DNA of 64,000 bases from JAGVSR01 sp963708775. Its GTDB lineage: Bacteria; Pseudomonadota; Alphaproteobacteria; Rhizobiales; Hyphomicrobiaceae. The translations under genes were made by a program, and so were the position numbers. Shown here piece by piece: positions 9,332-17,898 of the stretch; positions within the stretch are counted from its first letter, which is position 1, and each line of letters starts with the position of its first letter. The stretch is taken from NCBI GenBank assembly GCA_963708775.1, contig CAVPTI010000022.1:55172-119171 (forward strand). The letters are read 5' to 3'. The notes under the pieces were generated by a model. It saw only the letters and a list, made by a program, of their open reading frames with translations. It ran no database searches and had not been told where the DNA came from.

Positions 9332-10681
9332 TTGCCTGCGAACGACGATGAACTCCCGCTCTCCGTCATTCTCGACGAGAACGGCAGCGCCGGGTCTATT
9401 CTCGCCGGCCGCGAAAGCGGCGGACGCGCCAAGCCCATCACGCTCAACAAGGACGTTTTGAAACGTCATGCGGCCGTTCTCGGCGGCTCGGGCTCGGGTA
9501 AAACGACGCTCGCCCTCTGCCTCATCGAGCAGCTTCTTCTGCAAGGCATTCCGGCCGTGCTGCTCGACCGCAAAGGCGACTTGTGCTCCTACGCCAACCC
9601 CGACGTCTGGCGCGCCAACGACGACGAGTTCAGCGAACGCCGCGGCGACCGCGAGAAGCTCGCCGATGCGATTGACGTCGCCGTCTATACGCCCGGCCGC
9701 GCCTCGGGCCGTCCGATCTCGATCACGCTGCTGCCGAACGGCATCAACGAATTGCCCGAGCATGAGCAGCAGCTGCTGGCCAACCTGTCATCCGCCGCAC
9801 TCGGCGAGATGCTGCACTTGAAAAATTCCGCTACGCATCAAAAGCAGTCGGGCACGCTCTCCGTCGCGCTGCGCATTCTGGGCTCGCGCTACAGTCGCGA
9901 AGTGACGCTCGCCGACCTGATCGCGCTCCTCGAAGATGAGGATCCCGAACTCACCGATCTGACGCAGCGCATGGACCCGTCGGGCAAGATCCGGCGCGAC
10001 CTCGTCGCCCAGCTCGACAGCTTGCGCCATCGCAACTCGGCCTTGTTCGAAGGCGGCGGCGAGAGCTTGCGCATGGAGAGCCTGCTGGGTCTCGGGCCCT
10101 ACGCCCGCGATGGCCGCACGCGCCTGTCGATCATCTACACAGGCTTCCTCGGCGACAACGAGAACATCCTGTTCTGGGTCTCGCAGTTCCTCTCCGAAGC
10201 GCTGCGCTTCTGCCAGCGCAACCCGAACGAGGAGCTGCAGGCCGTCGTCATGTTCGACGAGGCCGACCTCTACATTCCGGCCAATGCCAAGCCGGCGACT
10301 GCCGAGCCGCTGCAGAGCTTGTTGAAGCGCGCCCGCTCGGCGGGTCTCGGCATCATGCTGGCCACCCAGTCGCCGGGCGACCTCGACTACAAGAGCCGCG
10401 ATCAGATCACGAGCTGGTTCATCGGACGCGTCCGCGAAGATACGGCGCTTCGCAAGCTGAAGGCCGCATTCCAAAGCGAAAGCGGTCTCGATCCTGCAGC
10501 GGTTCTTCCGCATCAGACCGTCGGTGAGTTCCACCTCGTGCAGGAAGGCCTTGTGCGGTCAATGAAGGCGCAGCGCTCCCTCATCGAGGCCGAGCAGGTG
10601 CCGTTCGATCGCATCGAGCAGCTGGCGCACGAGACCAAAGGGCAGGACGAAAAGCAGCTCAAGTTATTTGACGTGCGCTGA
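9332..10681 (+). CDS. HerA/DUF87-type ATPase: C-terminal part of the dual-ATPase protein
   Basis: A 449-residue HerA/FtsK-clade P-loop ATPase; in-frame coding sequence extends upstream to about 9225, so the TTG at 9332 is only the first start codon in this fragment. Walker A is GGSGSGKTT (residues 51-59), followed by a family-typical AVLLDRKGDLCSYA strand; Walker B is VVMFDEADLYI near 305-316; a downstream IMLATQSPGDLD strand and the GRVREDTALRKL helix match HerA motifs. HerA-clade enzymes are hexameric DNA translocases working with nucleases in repair, plasmid transfer or phage defence. The C-terminus ends KQLKLFDVR, and QLKLF fits the beta-sliding-clamp binding pattern QLxLF. Cytoplasmic. 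Confidence 0.8.
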   Translation: MPANDDELPLSVILDENGSAGSILAGRESGGRAKPITLNKDVLKRHAAVLGGSGSGKTTLALCLIEQLLLQGIPAVLLDRKGDLCSYANPDVWRANDDEFSERRGDREKLADAIDVAVYTPGRASGRPISITLLPNGINELPEHEQQLLANLSSAALGEMLHLKNSATHQKQSGTLSVALRILGSRYSREVTLADLIALLEDEDPELTDLTQRMDPSGKIRRDLVAQLDSLRHRNSALFEGGGESLRMESLLGLGPYARDGRTRLSIIYTGFLGDNENILFWVSQFLSEALRFCQRNPNEELQAVVMFDEADLYIPANAKPATAEPLQSLLKRARSAGLGIMLATQSPGDLDYKSRDQITSWFIGRVREDTALRKLKAAFQSESGLDPAAVLPHQTVGEFHLVQEGLVRSMKAQRSLIEAEQVPFDRIEQLAHETKGQDEKQLKLFDVR

Positions 10682-11206
10682 TTTCCACCACACCGCCTTT
10701 AAAATGATCACCGTTTAGCCCTTCGAAATTTCAGAAGCTTAGACGGGAAACTTGCTGCCTTTTGTGCACTGCGGCATCACGTTCGCCCATGCGAGATCAC
10801 ATTATGACATTACTGAGACAAGCATGATCCACGGGCATTTTTCCCATGTAAAGATTGCGTGATCTGAGGCGCGACAGGGCGTGGACGCGTCGCAGATGGA
10901 AGTCCCGAGACGAGAGGGGATCGCGTCAGAGGACAACGGTGAACCGGCCGAGGACCGGTAAGTAGCGTGCGGGGTTGCGTGGTATGGCAGGTAAGTCTTT
11001 TCTGATGTTGGTATTGGCGTCTATGTTGGGGCCAGCGGTAGGCGTTGGTCTTTTCGTTCTTCTGAACGCCTTCTGATCCAACTTCACGTCATCGAATGAC
11101 CGATGAAACTCTGAGAACTTCCCGAGGTTCGCAGCCAGAACGCTTGCGCCCCGCGCAATGAGTGCGCATACCGCAGTCTGTAACGACGTCACGCAGATTG
11201 CCTTCC
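10682..11206. other. Intergenic region between the ATPase module and moeA
   Basis: About 525 bases. Base composition is more AT-rich at 10690-10860 than in neighbouring genes. I see no RNA gene or strong terminator; it contains the 30-codon candidate described separately at 10984-11076. Confidence 0.4.
10984..11076 (+). CDS. Candidate 30-residue hydrophobic peptide
   Basis: A short frame from ATG at 10984 to TGA at 11074-11076 encodes MAGKSFLMLVLASMLG followed by PAVGVGLFVLLNAF, a Lys near the N-terminus and then an almost entirely hydrophobic stretch, like a single-span membrane peptide or a bare signal peptide. The ribosome site is weak. Only composition and position in a gene-free stretch support it; chance is a fair alternative. 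Confidence 0.3.
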   Translation: MAGKSFLMLVLASMLGPAVGVGLFVLLNAF

Positions 11207-12487
11207 ATGACATCATCGCCAACCTCTCCGCGTTTTCAACCCGCCGCATCGCTCATCACGCATGATGAAGCCATTGCGCGCCTGAAAGCGCGCATTGCGC
11301 CGATTGCCGGGCGCGAGACCGTACCGCTCGCTACCGCTGCGGGCCGCGCACTGGCTGATCTGATCACCGCTCCTCATCCTGTTCCGCTTCACACGAACTC
11401 CGCCGTCGACGGCTATGCGTACGTCGCCACCGAAGTTGAGGCCGACCCAACACGCCATTGGCCGATTGCAGGCCGCGCTGCTGCCGGTCACCCATTCCGC
11501 GGCGAACGTCCTGCCGGTCATGTCATCAGAGCGCTCACCGGCGCCGTCATGCCCGCGGGCACCGACACGGTCGCAATGCAGGAAGACTGCACGCTCGCTG
11601 CCGATGGTTCGGGCGTGCTCATTCCCAGGTTGAAATCCGGCGCCAACGTGCGCAAAGCCGGTGAAGATGTCGCCGCAGGCACGGTGCTATTTGAAGCCGG
11701 TCACGTCCTGCGCCCCCAGGACCTCGCGGCACTGGCCTCTGTCGGCGTCGCGGATGTGCCGGTCTACAGGCCGCTGCGGATCGCCGTCGTCTCGTCCGGC
11801 GATGAAATCAAAGCGCCAGGTTCCGGCCCCATTGCCATTGGCGAAGTCTACGACGCCAACGCTCCGATGCTGGCGGCTCTCGGCGGCTTGGTTGGCGCCA
11901 CCGTGACCAACCTCGGCATCCTCGCTGACGACCGTGCCCTCGTGGAACGCACACTTGCCACGGCCGCGCGCGAGTACGATGTGGTTCTCACCTCCGGCGG
12001 CGCGAGCCAGGGCGAGGAAGACCACATGGCGGCGAGCCTCGGCAAACTCGGCTCGCGCCATTTCTGGCAGATCGCCATCAAGCCGGGCCGTCCAATGATG
12101 TTCGGCGAAATCGGCAACACGATTGTCGTGGGCCTGCCCGGCAATCCCGTCGCGGTTTTTGTTTGTGGTTTGATGTATGCGTTTCCCATGCTCCGCCGTC
12201 TTGGGGGCGCCACGTGGCCAGCCCCGCGTCGCTATCGGCTGCCCGCCGCGTTCGCCTTCGAGGGTCGCAAGATCGGACGGCGCGAATTCTGGCGCGGCAT
12301 ACTCACGGATACGTCTCAGGGTTTAGCCGTCGACAAATTTGCGCGCGACGGCTCCGGCCTGATCTCTGGGCTGCGCATCGCTGACGGATTGATCGACATC
12401 CCCGAGAACGCCACCGACATCGCTGTCGGCGACCTCGTCGATTTCATCCCATTTACGGAATTCGGCATCGCCCCCAAGAGCACCTGA
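11207..12487 (+). CDS. moeA: Molybdopterin molybdotransferase MoeA
   Basis: Cytoplasmic enzyme inserting molybdate into adenylated molybdopterin to form molybdenum cofactor. About 426 residues, the normal MoeA length. Visible landmarks are PLHTNSAVDGYA (substrate loop), the RALTGAVMPAGTDTVAMQED domain, the MPT-binding TSGGASQGEEDHM motif near the middle and LPGNPVAV. The start at 11207 opens a short disordered lead before the family sequence. No other moa/mob genes are adjacent; a MOSC protein is at 51.1 kb but unlinked. Confidence 0.93.
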   Translation: MTSSPTSPRFQPAASLITHDEAIARLKARIAPIAGRETVPLATAAGRALADLITAPHPVPLHTNSAVDGYAYVATEVEADPTRHWPIAGRAAAGHPFRGERPAGHVIRALTGAVMPAGTDTVAMQEDCTLAADGSGVLIPRLKSGANVRKAGEDVAAGTVLFEAGHVLRPQDLAALASVGVADVPVYRPLRIAVVSSGDEIKAPGSGPIAIGEVYDANAPMLAALGGLVGATVTNLGILADDRALVERTLATAAREYDVVLTSGGASQGEEDHMAASLGKLGSRHFWQIAIKPGRPMMFGEIGNTIVVGLPGNPVAVFVCGLMYAFPMLRRLGGATWPAPRRYRLPAAFAFEGRKIGRREFWRGILTDTSQGLAVDKFARDGSGLISGLRIADGLIDIPENATDIAVGDLVDFIPFTEFGIAPKST

Positions 12488-12509
12488 CGACGACACGCTG
12501 AAACGAATT

Positions 12510-12569
12510 GAGGCCCGTCCGCAATCCAGCCGGCAGCGGGGGCTTCCGGTTAGGCGCGGGACGGGCCTC
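12510..12569 (+). terminator. Large inverted repeat after moeA
   Basis: An 11-bp perfect inverted repeat (GAGGCCCGTCC at 12510-12520 and GGACGGGCCTC at 12559-12569) encloses a 38-base GC-rich loop with a smaller internal CCGG pairing. It sits 22 bases after the moeA stop. There is no U tract, so it may stabilise the transcript 3' end or act in a Rho-dependent context. The rest of the 12488-12795 gap shows nothing else. Confidence 0.45.
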
Positions 12570-12795
12570 GCATCGGGGAGCGGCCAGGAGGGCGGTTAGG
12601 CCTACCCCCGTCTAGGTGTCGCTCCAGCCGAAGCCCGTGCGGGAAAGCCCCGGCTGGAGTGAGCACCAAGTCTCCTGTTTGACAGTCCGCCGGTCTGATC
12701 CTTCGGGGCGGTCCGGATGTTTCGCGGTGGTCTGTCTCAGGGAGCAGTGAACTGAAGAACAACGTGGCCCGCCGCTGTCTATTCCAGACGGCTCA

Positions 12796-13605
12796 TCAAT
12801 TTCCTGCGCCGCTCGCGCCCACATCAGGCGCACCGTCCCAGCCCTTTTCGATCAGGAACAGTTCTTCGACCGCGGTAAGTTCGCTCTGACCCGGCAGGCT
12901 CTTCACGACGTTGCCGACCATGCTGTTGATGGCGGCACCTTCGTCGTTCTGCCCCACGGTCTGGGCACTGCCGCCCGCGTCAGTCCCGCCAGTCAGAACC
13001 CGGATCCGCCAATCGCCATCATTCTCGCGGCAGGCGAAACCTTGAGGACCAGCTTTGCCTGGCCCGACGATCTCGTATTGCCGGCAGACGCGGCCGTCAC
13101 GGTCCCGGACCGTGAGGACGGGCCGGATGTCTCCTTCACTAATCAAACGCTTGTCGTTCGACGGTGTCGTATCCAACGCAACCTGCAGCTTCCCCGCCGC
13201 CACGAATCCATCGCGATCGGCGCGGACAAGTGGCTCGACGGTGGAGGAAGTCCCAAGAAGCGCGGAGCCCAACCCGATGCCCACCACCATCGCGGCGGCG
13301 TATCCGGCCACCGGCATCAGCCCAAACCCGTTCGGGAAAAGCCGCTCGAACAACCCCGGCTCCGCAACCTTTTTCTTGGCAGCCGGCGTGATGCCGCGAA
13401 CGGTCTCCAAGAGCCGGTCTGGAATGGGCGCGGCAAGGACGGCGTCAAAGGCGGAAAACTGCCCGAGCCCTGTTGCTACAAAAGGGTTCAGCCGCGACCG
13501 CAACGCGGGATCGGTCGCCAGCATGCTTTCGAACCACGCCTTCTCCTCAGCCGAAACCTGGCCGTCGGCGTAAGCCATGATGATTTCGTCAGGAACGTGA
13601 ACCAT
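12796..13605 (-). CDS. Membrane-anchored anti-sigma factor of the adjacent ECF sigma
   Basis: 269 residues. The N-terminal cytoplasmic helices (DEIIMAYADGQVSAEEKAWF, ATDPALRSRL) match the general anti-sigma-factor layout without the Cys-containing zinc motif. A single transmembrane segment near residues 97-117 (AGYAAAMVVGIGLGSALLG) is followed by a periplasmic domain of about 150 residues with two Cys (VCRQYEI, GFACREN) that may sense a signal or form a disulfide. Its start overlaps the end of the sigma gene by 17 bases, implying translational coupling and equal dosage. The inducing signal is unknown. Confidence 0.82.
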   Translation of the reverse strand: MVHVPDEIIMAYADGQVSAEEKAWFESMLATDPALRSRLNPFVATGLGQFSAFDAVLAAPIPDRLLETVRGITPAAKKKVAEPGLFERLFPNGFGLMPVAGYAAAMVVGIGLGSALLGTSSTVEPLVRADRDGFVAAGKLQVALDTTPSNDKRLISEGDIRPVLTVRDRDGRVCRQYEIVGPGKAGPQGFACRENDGDWRIRVLTGGTDAGGSAQTVGQNDEGAAINSMVGNVVKSLPGQSELTAVEELFLIEKGWDGAPDVGASGAGN

Positions 13606-14131
13606 TGACCCGCTCCTGAAGCTGAGGGTTGGGAACGCCTGCGTCGGCGGCGATATGCTGGTAAAGCGCTTGGCGCGCGCGCGAAAGTCGGCTCATGACG
13701 GTTCCGATTGGCACATTCAGGATCGTTGCCGCATCCTTGTAGGAAAGCCCATCAACACAAACCATGGCGACGAGAACCTGCTGGTCCGGCGGCAACCGGT
13801 CCATTCCTTCGCTGACCGCGGCGAGCGTCAGCCGGTTCTCAGTCACCGTGCGTCCATCCTCGCCCATAAGTCCGATGGCCTCGTCGATCTCGAGCGCCGG
13901 ACCGCGGACCTTTTCGGACCGCTTTCGGTCGAGCCAGAGGTTTTGCGCTATGCGGTACATCCAACTCTCGAGCTTTGTGCCCGGCTCCCATTGATCAAGA
14001 CGTGAGAGCGCACGCTCGCACGTGTCCTGAACGAGGTCGTCGGCCTGATCCATGTTTCTCGTGAGCGCGAATGCGAACCTGCGTAAACGCGGCAGGAACG
14101 CGATCATTCGGGCTCTTACTTCTTCCGTCAC
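13589..14131 (-). CDS. ECF-family RNA polymerase sigma factor
   Basis: 180 residues from a GTG at 14131, chosen because GGAGAGGG lies six bases upstream; longer upstream starts give an unlikely Gly/Pro-rich extension. Sigma region 2 is clear (ADDLVQDTCERALSRLDQW, LESWMYRIAQNLWLDRKR) and region 4 shows a helix-turn-helix (LSYKDAATILNVPIGTVMS). Sigma region 3 is absent, as in ECF factors. It directs RNA polymerase to stress promoters when released by the downstream anti-sigma factor. It is divergent from the PBP1C gene, which could be one of its targets; that is inference. Confidence 0.9.
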   Translation of the reverse strand: MTEEVRARMIAFLPRLRRFAFALTRNMDQADDLVQDTCERALSRLDQWEPGTKLESWMYRIAQNLWLDRKRSEKVRGPALEIDEAIGLMGEDGRTVTENRLTLAAVSEGMDRLPPDQQVLVAMVCVDGLSYKDAATILNVPIGTVMSRLSRARQALYQHIAADAGVPNPQLQERVNGSRS

Positions 14132-14341
14132 GGAATGCCCTCTCCGCGGCGCTGCGCCATAAGAACGAGGTGTTGGCCCGGATATTCCACACCCCTGCCC
14201 GCGAGGGGAAGGCGCCATTCCGGCGCGATGCGAACACGGCCACGCCGCAAACGGGCCGAGGCCGTGCCATAAACGGAGACTAGGCCTTGGGATGGCAGAT
14301 CCGGGACGTCAGCGCATCCGGTGCCGCGCTCCGCTAGGTCC

Positions 14342-16831
14342 ATGGGAAGTATCATCAAATTCCTGACTGCTCTGCTCGAAACCCTCATGCGGGTGCCGAT
14401 TCTGCTGCTGCGTTTCCTCACCGAGACTCTTGCCTTCAACCCCCGGCTTGGCCCCCTGCGGCATGTGTTCCTTTTTGGCCTCGCCTATGTCCTCTTCGCA
14501 TTGTGTCTCGTTTATGTCGTTGCTCCCATCCGCGGCATAACCGGTGCCTACACCATTGCCGACAAGCTGAAATACGACGCTGAACGCTGGGTGGCGACAG
14601 CCATTTACGACCGCCGCGGCAGCTTCGTCGGCACCTTCGATCCGCGACTCGATAGCGTGCGGGACGTGAATTACACCGACCACACCATCGAGGTCGGGGA
14701 CTACACTGCCAACCCCGACCATAAGTCGATACCCGTCCGCGACGTGCCCGAATTCTACTGGAAGTGCTTGCTCTTCCATGAGGACCGCTATCTCGGCACA
14801 TGGCTTAATCCTTACGGCATCGATCTGCTCGGCGTCCTTAAAATCCCGATCTCGTCGATCCAGCGCAGCATTGCGTCTAGAAGACCGAGCATAGGTGTTG
14901 GCGGCTCGACGCTGCCGATGCAGTTCGTGCGCGTCATCTACAAAACGCCGCCGGACGCCAGGGAAGGCGCTCTGACCAAGCTGAAACGCAAGATCGGCGA
15001 ATGGTGGCTCGCACCCGTCGTCTACCGCGTCCTGACGCGCGATGGCGACATGCCCCTGAAGCAATGGGCCGCCAACCATATCTGGCTGGCGCAGCGGACC
15101 GGCGGTTCACCGCTTCATGGCGTCGAAGTGACCAGCCGTATCGTGTTCGGCAAGGAAGCCAGTGAATTGACTGTCGCCGAGCAGATGGTGCTCGCATCCG
15201 CCGTCAATAAACCAATCATTCTGATGCCTGGCAGCGACAAGCTGAATGAAGTCCGCCTCGACCGCTGGCGCTACATTACCGAAGTGCGCGCCCGTACCTG
15301 CGCTGAGAAACTCATCACGGACGAAAAGCAGAAGGCCGAAATCGTTTTTGAACTGGTCGGCCTCGCTGGTGGTCCACCCGATCCAAAAGTGCGCCCACGC
15401 CTGCAAGAAGCACTTGATAGATTTGCGCCGGCACTTGCCGCTCGCGCTCAAGCCAATCCTGTCATCCGCGCCAACGCCCTGATGCCGTCCGCCCGATTCG
15501 GCATGCGTGAAGAGATGAAGCAGACCTACGGCTTTTCCTGGCGTACGTACGTCCGCGGCGTCACCACCACGCTCGACACCATCGAAAACCTCGAATTTGA
15601 CTCTAAGGTCACAGCCGCTCTGGCCATCATCGATCAGAACGAGCGGTCGAAGATTTCCGCCGGCTACGCGCTCGACCCCGCACGCGCAAATGAGGAAACG
15701 AAGGTGCCGAATGTCGTCGTGGTGGCCGCCGACCACAAAGGCGAGATCGTTCGCTACTACGAGACAGGAGAAACCGCGGCCTACTTTGGAGCCCCCGTCG
15801 CCCGCAGCCTCGACACCGGACAATACGAAGCCGACCTCGATCCGCGCATGATCGCTTCCACCGGCAAAATTATCGCCGCCATCGCTATCGCCAACACGAT
15901 GCGCGACACCGCCGACAGTCCGTATCTCGATACGCAAGCCCCGGCCACGGGATTGGAAAGCTGTGCGCGGGGCGGCACGACCCGCCAAAGTCGCCGTGCC
16001 ATTGTCGCTTTCGCCTGCTCACTCAATGCCCCGCTGATGAACCGCACAGCACTCGTAGGCCAACATCGTGTGCAGAAATTGATCGATCGTCTCGGCTTCA
16101 CGATGCCGCCTGCTGATGCGTCGGGTTCTGGCGTTCCGCCCTCCACCGCCGTTGTTCTTGGTCAAATCTCAGGCAGCCCTCGCCGCGTCCACATGATGTC
16201 GTCGGTCGTGCTGTCCTCGCTGCTGCGGCGCGGCTCGGTCCCCGTTAAACTGCCGACTCTCGTCAAATCCTTCGACTATACGAGTGCCGCATCGGCAGCC
16301 GCTGCGGCCGCTCCGCTCGCCACCGGCGTGCTGCCATCGGATGTGATCAAACCTGAAGCTGTTCCGCTGATCCGCACGCTGCTGGAGGCGCCGTTATGCT
16401 ACGCCACGGGCAAGACACCCGCGGGAACGCTGCGCTCGCTGTCGCACTGGTGCGCCGCGCGCCGTAACGACATGCGCTTCCACTTTGCCAAAACAGGCAC
16501 CCAGGTCACCACAGACCCGAACGCTACCGTCGATGTCTGGACCACCGGCGGCCTTCAGTTTTCAAACGGCGCCGCCTATAGCTATGTCGTCCTCGTCGGC
16601 ACGGGTTCGGTCCGCGAACCTTGGGCGACGTCCTTGCACGCGTCGCAAGTAGCCGCTCCCCTCCTCGAGGTCCTGCTGAACGATCTGAAAGCGCTCTCAC
16701 GGTCCAATCCTCAGTCCCACCTGCTGCCCCCGCCACCTCCCCCGGCGAAGATACCGCTCGCCGCCGCAGATGGTCCAAACCGCAAGCTCACCGCCGCCGA
16801 AGAAACCCTTCGCAGCCTCGGCAACCGCTGA
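14342..16831 (+). CDS. PBP1C-like bifunctional penicillin-binding protein (GT51 transglycosylase plus transpeptidase)
   Basis: 829 residues, inner membrane with a large periplasmic part. After a long hydrophobic N-terminal anchor (about residues 35-65) a GT51 domain shows the HEDRYLGTW...GID signature with catalytic Glu, then GGSTLPMQFVRVI and an FGKEASELTVAEQMVLA segment. The transpeptidase half has STGK (active serine), SLN and KTG (FAKTGTQV) motifs. The GT51 motif is divergent (classical EDxxFxxHxG has Tyr-Leu and Pro-Tyr here). The tail is Pro-rich (LLPPPPPPAK). ATG 14342 is chosen over an upstream GTG because it sits directly before the charged start of the anchor region. Divergent from the ECF sigma operon. 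Confidence 0.85.
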   Translation: MGSIIKFLTALLETLMRVPILLLRFLTETLAFNPRLGPLRHVFLFGLAYVLFALCLVYVVAPIRGITGAYTIADKLKYDAERWVATAIYDRRGSFVGTFDPRLDSVRDVNYTDHTIEVGDYTANPDHKSIPVRDVPEFYWKCLLFHEDRYLGTWLNPYGIDLLGVLKIPISSIQRSIASRRPSIGVGGSTLPMQFVRVIYKTPPDAREGALTKLKRKIGEWWLAPVVYRVLTRDGDMPLKQWAANHIWLAQRTGGSPLHGVEVTSRIVFGKEASELTVAEQMVLASAVNKPIILMPGSDKLNEVRLDRWRYITEVRARTCAEKLITDEKQKAEIVFELVGLAGGPPDPKVRPRLQEALDRFAPALAARAQANPVIRANALMPSARFGMREEMKQTYGFSWRTYVRGVTTTLDTIENLEFDSKVTAALAIIDQNERSKISAGYALDPARANEETKVPNVVVVAADHKGEIVRYYETGETAAYFGAPVARSLDTGQYEADLDPRMIASTGKIIAAIAIANTMRDTADSPYLDTQAPATGLESCARGGTTRQSRRAIVAFACSLNAPLMNRTALVGQHRVQKLIDRLGFTMPPADASGSGVPPSTAVVLGQISGSPRRVHMMSSVVLSSLLRRGSVPVKLPTLVKSFDYTSAASAAAAAAPLATGVLPSDVIKPEAVPLIRTLLEAPLCYATGKTPAGTLRSLSHWCAARRNDMRFHFAKTGTQVTTDPNATVDVWTTGGLQFSNGAAYSYVVLVGTGSVREPWATSLHASQVAAPLLEVLLNDLKALSRSNPQSHLLPPPPPPAKIPLAAADGPNRKLTAAEETLRSLGNR

Positions 16832-16945
16832 CGCCGCTCCCCCCTGTCCTCCGCGACCAACCGGCCCGCCTCGCTCGCTTGCGCCGCGCTGCCTTTTCGC
16901 GCATGGAGATCCGCGATTTCAACCAACAACGTGGGACGACCAGTC

Positions 16946-17791
16946 ATGAAACTCGTGCGGTTCGGGAATGCGGGTGCGGAAAAGCCGGGCCTCGTCGATG
17001 CGAATGGCAAAATTCGCGATCTCTCTGCACACGTGCCCGACATTGGCGGCGCCACGCTTGATAAGGAAACCCTCGACCGCCTCCGCGCGCTGGATCCTGC
17101 GAGCCTGCCGCTGGCACCGGAAGGCGTCCGCCTCGGCGCTCCCGTTTCACGTCCCTGGAGCTTTATCGCTGTCGGCCTGAACTACGCAGATCACGCCCGC
17201 GAAACCGGCCAGGAAATCCCTTCCGAACCGATTCTCTTCAACAAGCTGGGCAACTCCATCTGCGGTCCCAATGACGACGTGATCTATCCCAAGAATTCCG
17301 ATCGAATGGATTGGGAACTGGAAATCGCATTCGTCATCGGCAAGCGTGCCCGCTATGTCGAAGAAAAGGACGCGATGGATTATGTGGCGGGCTACACCAT
17401 CTGCAATGACGTCTCCGAGCGCCGTTTCCAGATGAAGCGCAACGGTCAATGGATGAAGGGCAAGTGCGCCGAAACCTTTGGTCCCCTCGGCCCATGGCTC
17501 GTCACCACCGACGAAGTGGACCCCTCCAACCTTGCAATGGAATTGAAGATCAACGGTGAGACGCGCCAGAAGGGCTCGACCTCGACGATGATCTTCTCGA
17601 TCCCTTACCTTGTCGCCTACATCACGCAGTTCTGCGTGCTGGAAGCCGGCGACGTGATCACCACCGGCACGCCGCCAGGCGTCGGTTCAGGCATGAAGCC
17701 GCCGCAGTATTTGAAGGCAGGCGATGTGATGGAACTCACCATCGAAGGGCTCGGCACGCAGCGCCAGACAGTCGTTCCCTTTACCGGCTGA
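16946..17791 (+). CDS. Fumarylacetoacetate hydrolase (FAH) family protein
   Basis: 281 residues, cytoplasmic. It has the FAH-fold signature: FIAVGLNYADHARETG, the acidic metal site in DWELEIAFVIGKRAR, the GYTICNDVSER segment, the KGKCAETFGPLGPW loop and the C-terminal VITTGTPPGVGSG motif. This subgroup includes ureidoglycolate lyase-like, 2-hydroxyhepta-diene-dioate isomerase-like and acylpyruvate hydrolase enzymes; substrate cannot be decided from sequence. The MKLVRFG start at 16946 is usual for the family. Stands alone before a terminator. Confidence 0.88.
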   Translation: MKLVRFGNAGAEKPGLVDANGKIRDLSAHVPDIGGATLDKETLDRLRALDPASLPLAPEGVRLGAPVSRPWSFIAVGLNYADHARETGQEIPSEPILFNKLGNSICGPNDDVIYPKNSDRMDWELEIAFVIGKRARYVEEKDAMDYVAGYTICNDVSERRFQMKRNGQWMKGKCAETFGPLGPWLVTTDEVDPSNLAMELKINGETRQKGSTSTMIFSIPYLVAYITQFCVLEAGDVITTGTPPGVGSGMKPPQYLKAGDVMELTIEGLGTQRQTVVPFTG

Positions 17792-17832
17792 TCACTGCGC
17801 CCGAGTCGCCGCTCATGATGCGCGCCGCAGAA

Positions 17833-17868
17833 AAGGCCGCCCCGCTCATTTAGAGTGGTGGCGGCCTT
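17833..17868. terminator. Bidirectional terminator between FAH gene and TadG-like gene
   Basis: AAGGCCGCC (17833-17841) pairs with GGCGGCCTT (17860-17868), with additional partly paired bases inside the loop. It lies between two convergent genes and can serve both. Confidence 0.65.
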
Positions 17869-17898
17869 CGACTGTTGAGGCGTGGCGAGCTGATGATG

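Noticed and set aside
1810..10681. A frameshift-suppressor tRNA decoding programmed +1 sites in many genes
   Set aside because: The expected quadruplet TTGA is not at the break sites checked, most breaks lie in short homopolymers, and the second loop insertion has no decoding role; base overcalls explain all of it more simply.
10926..11249. 107-codon minus-strand reading frame overlapping the moeA start
   Set aside because: Its 5' part is antisense to moeA and its sequence has no family pattern; the plus-strand content fits better.
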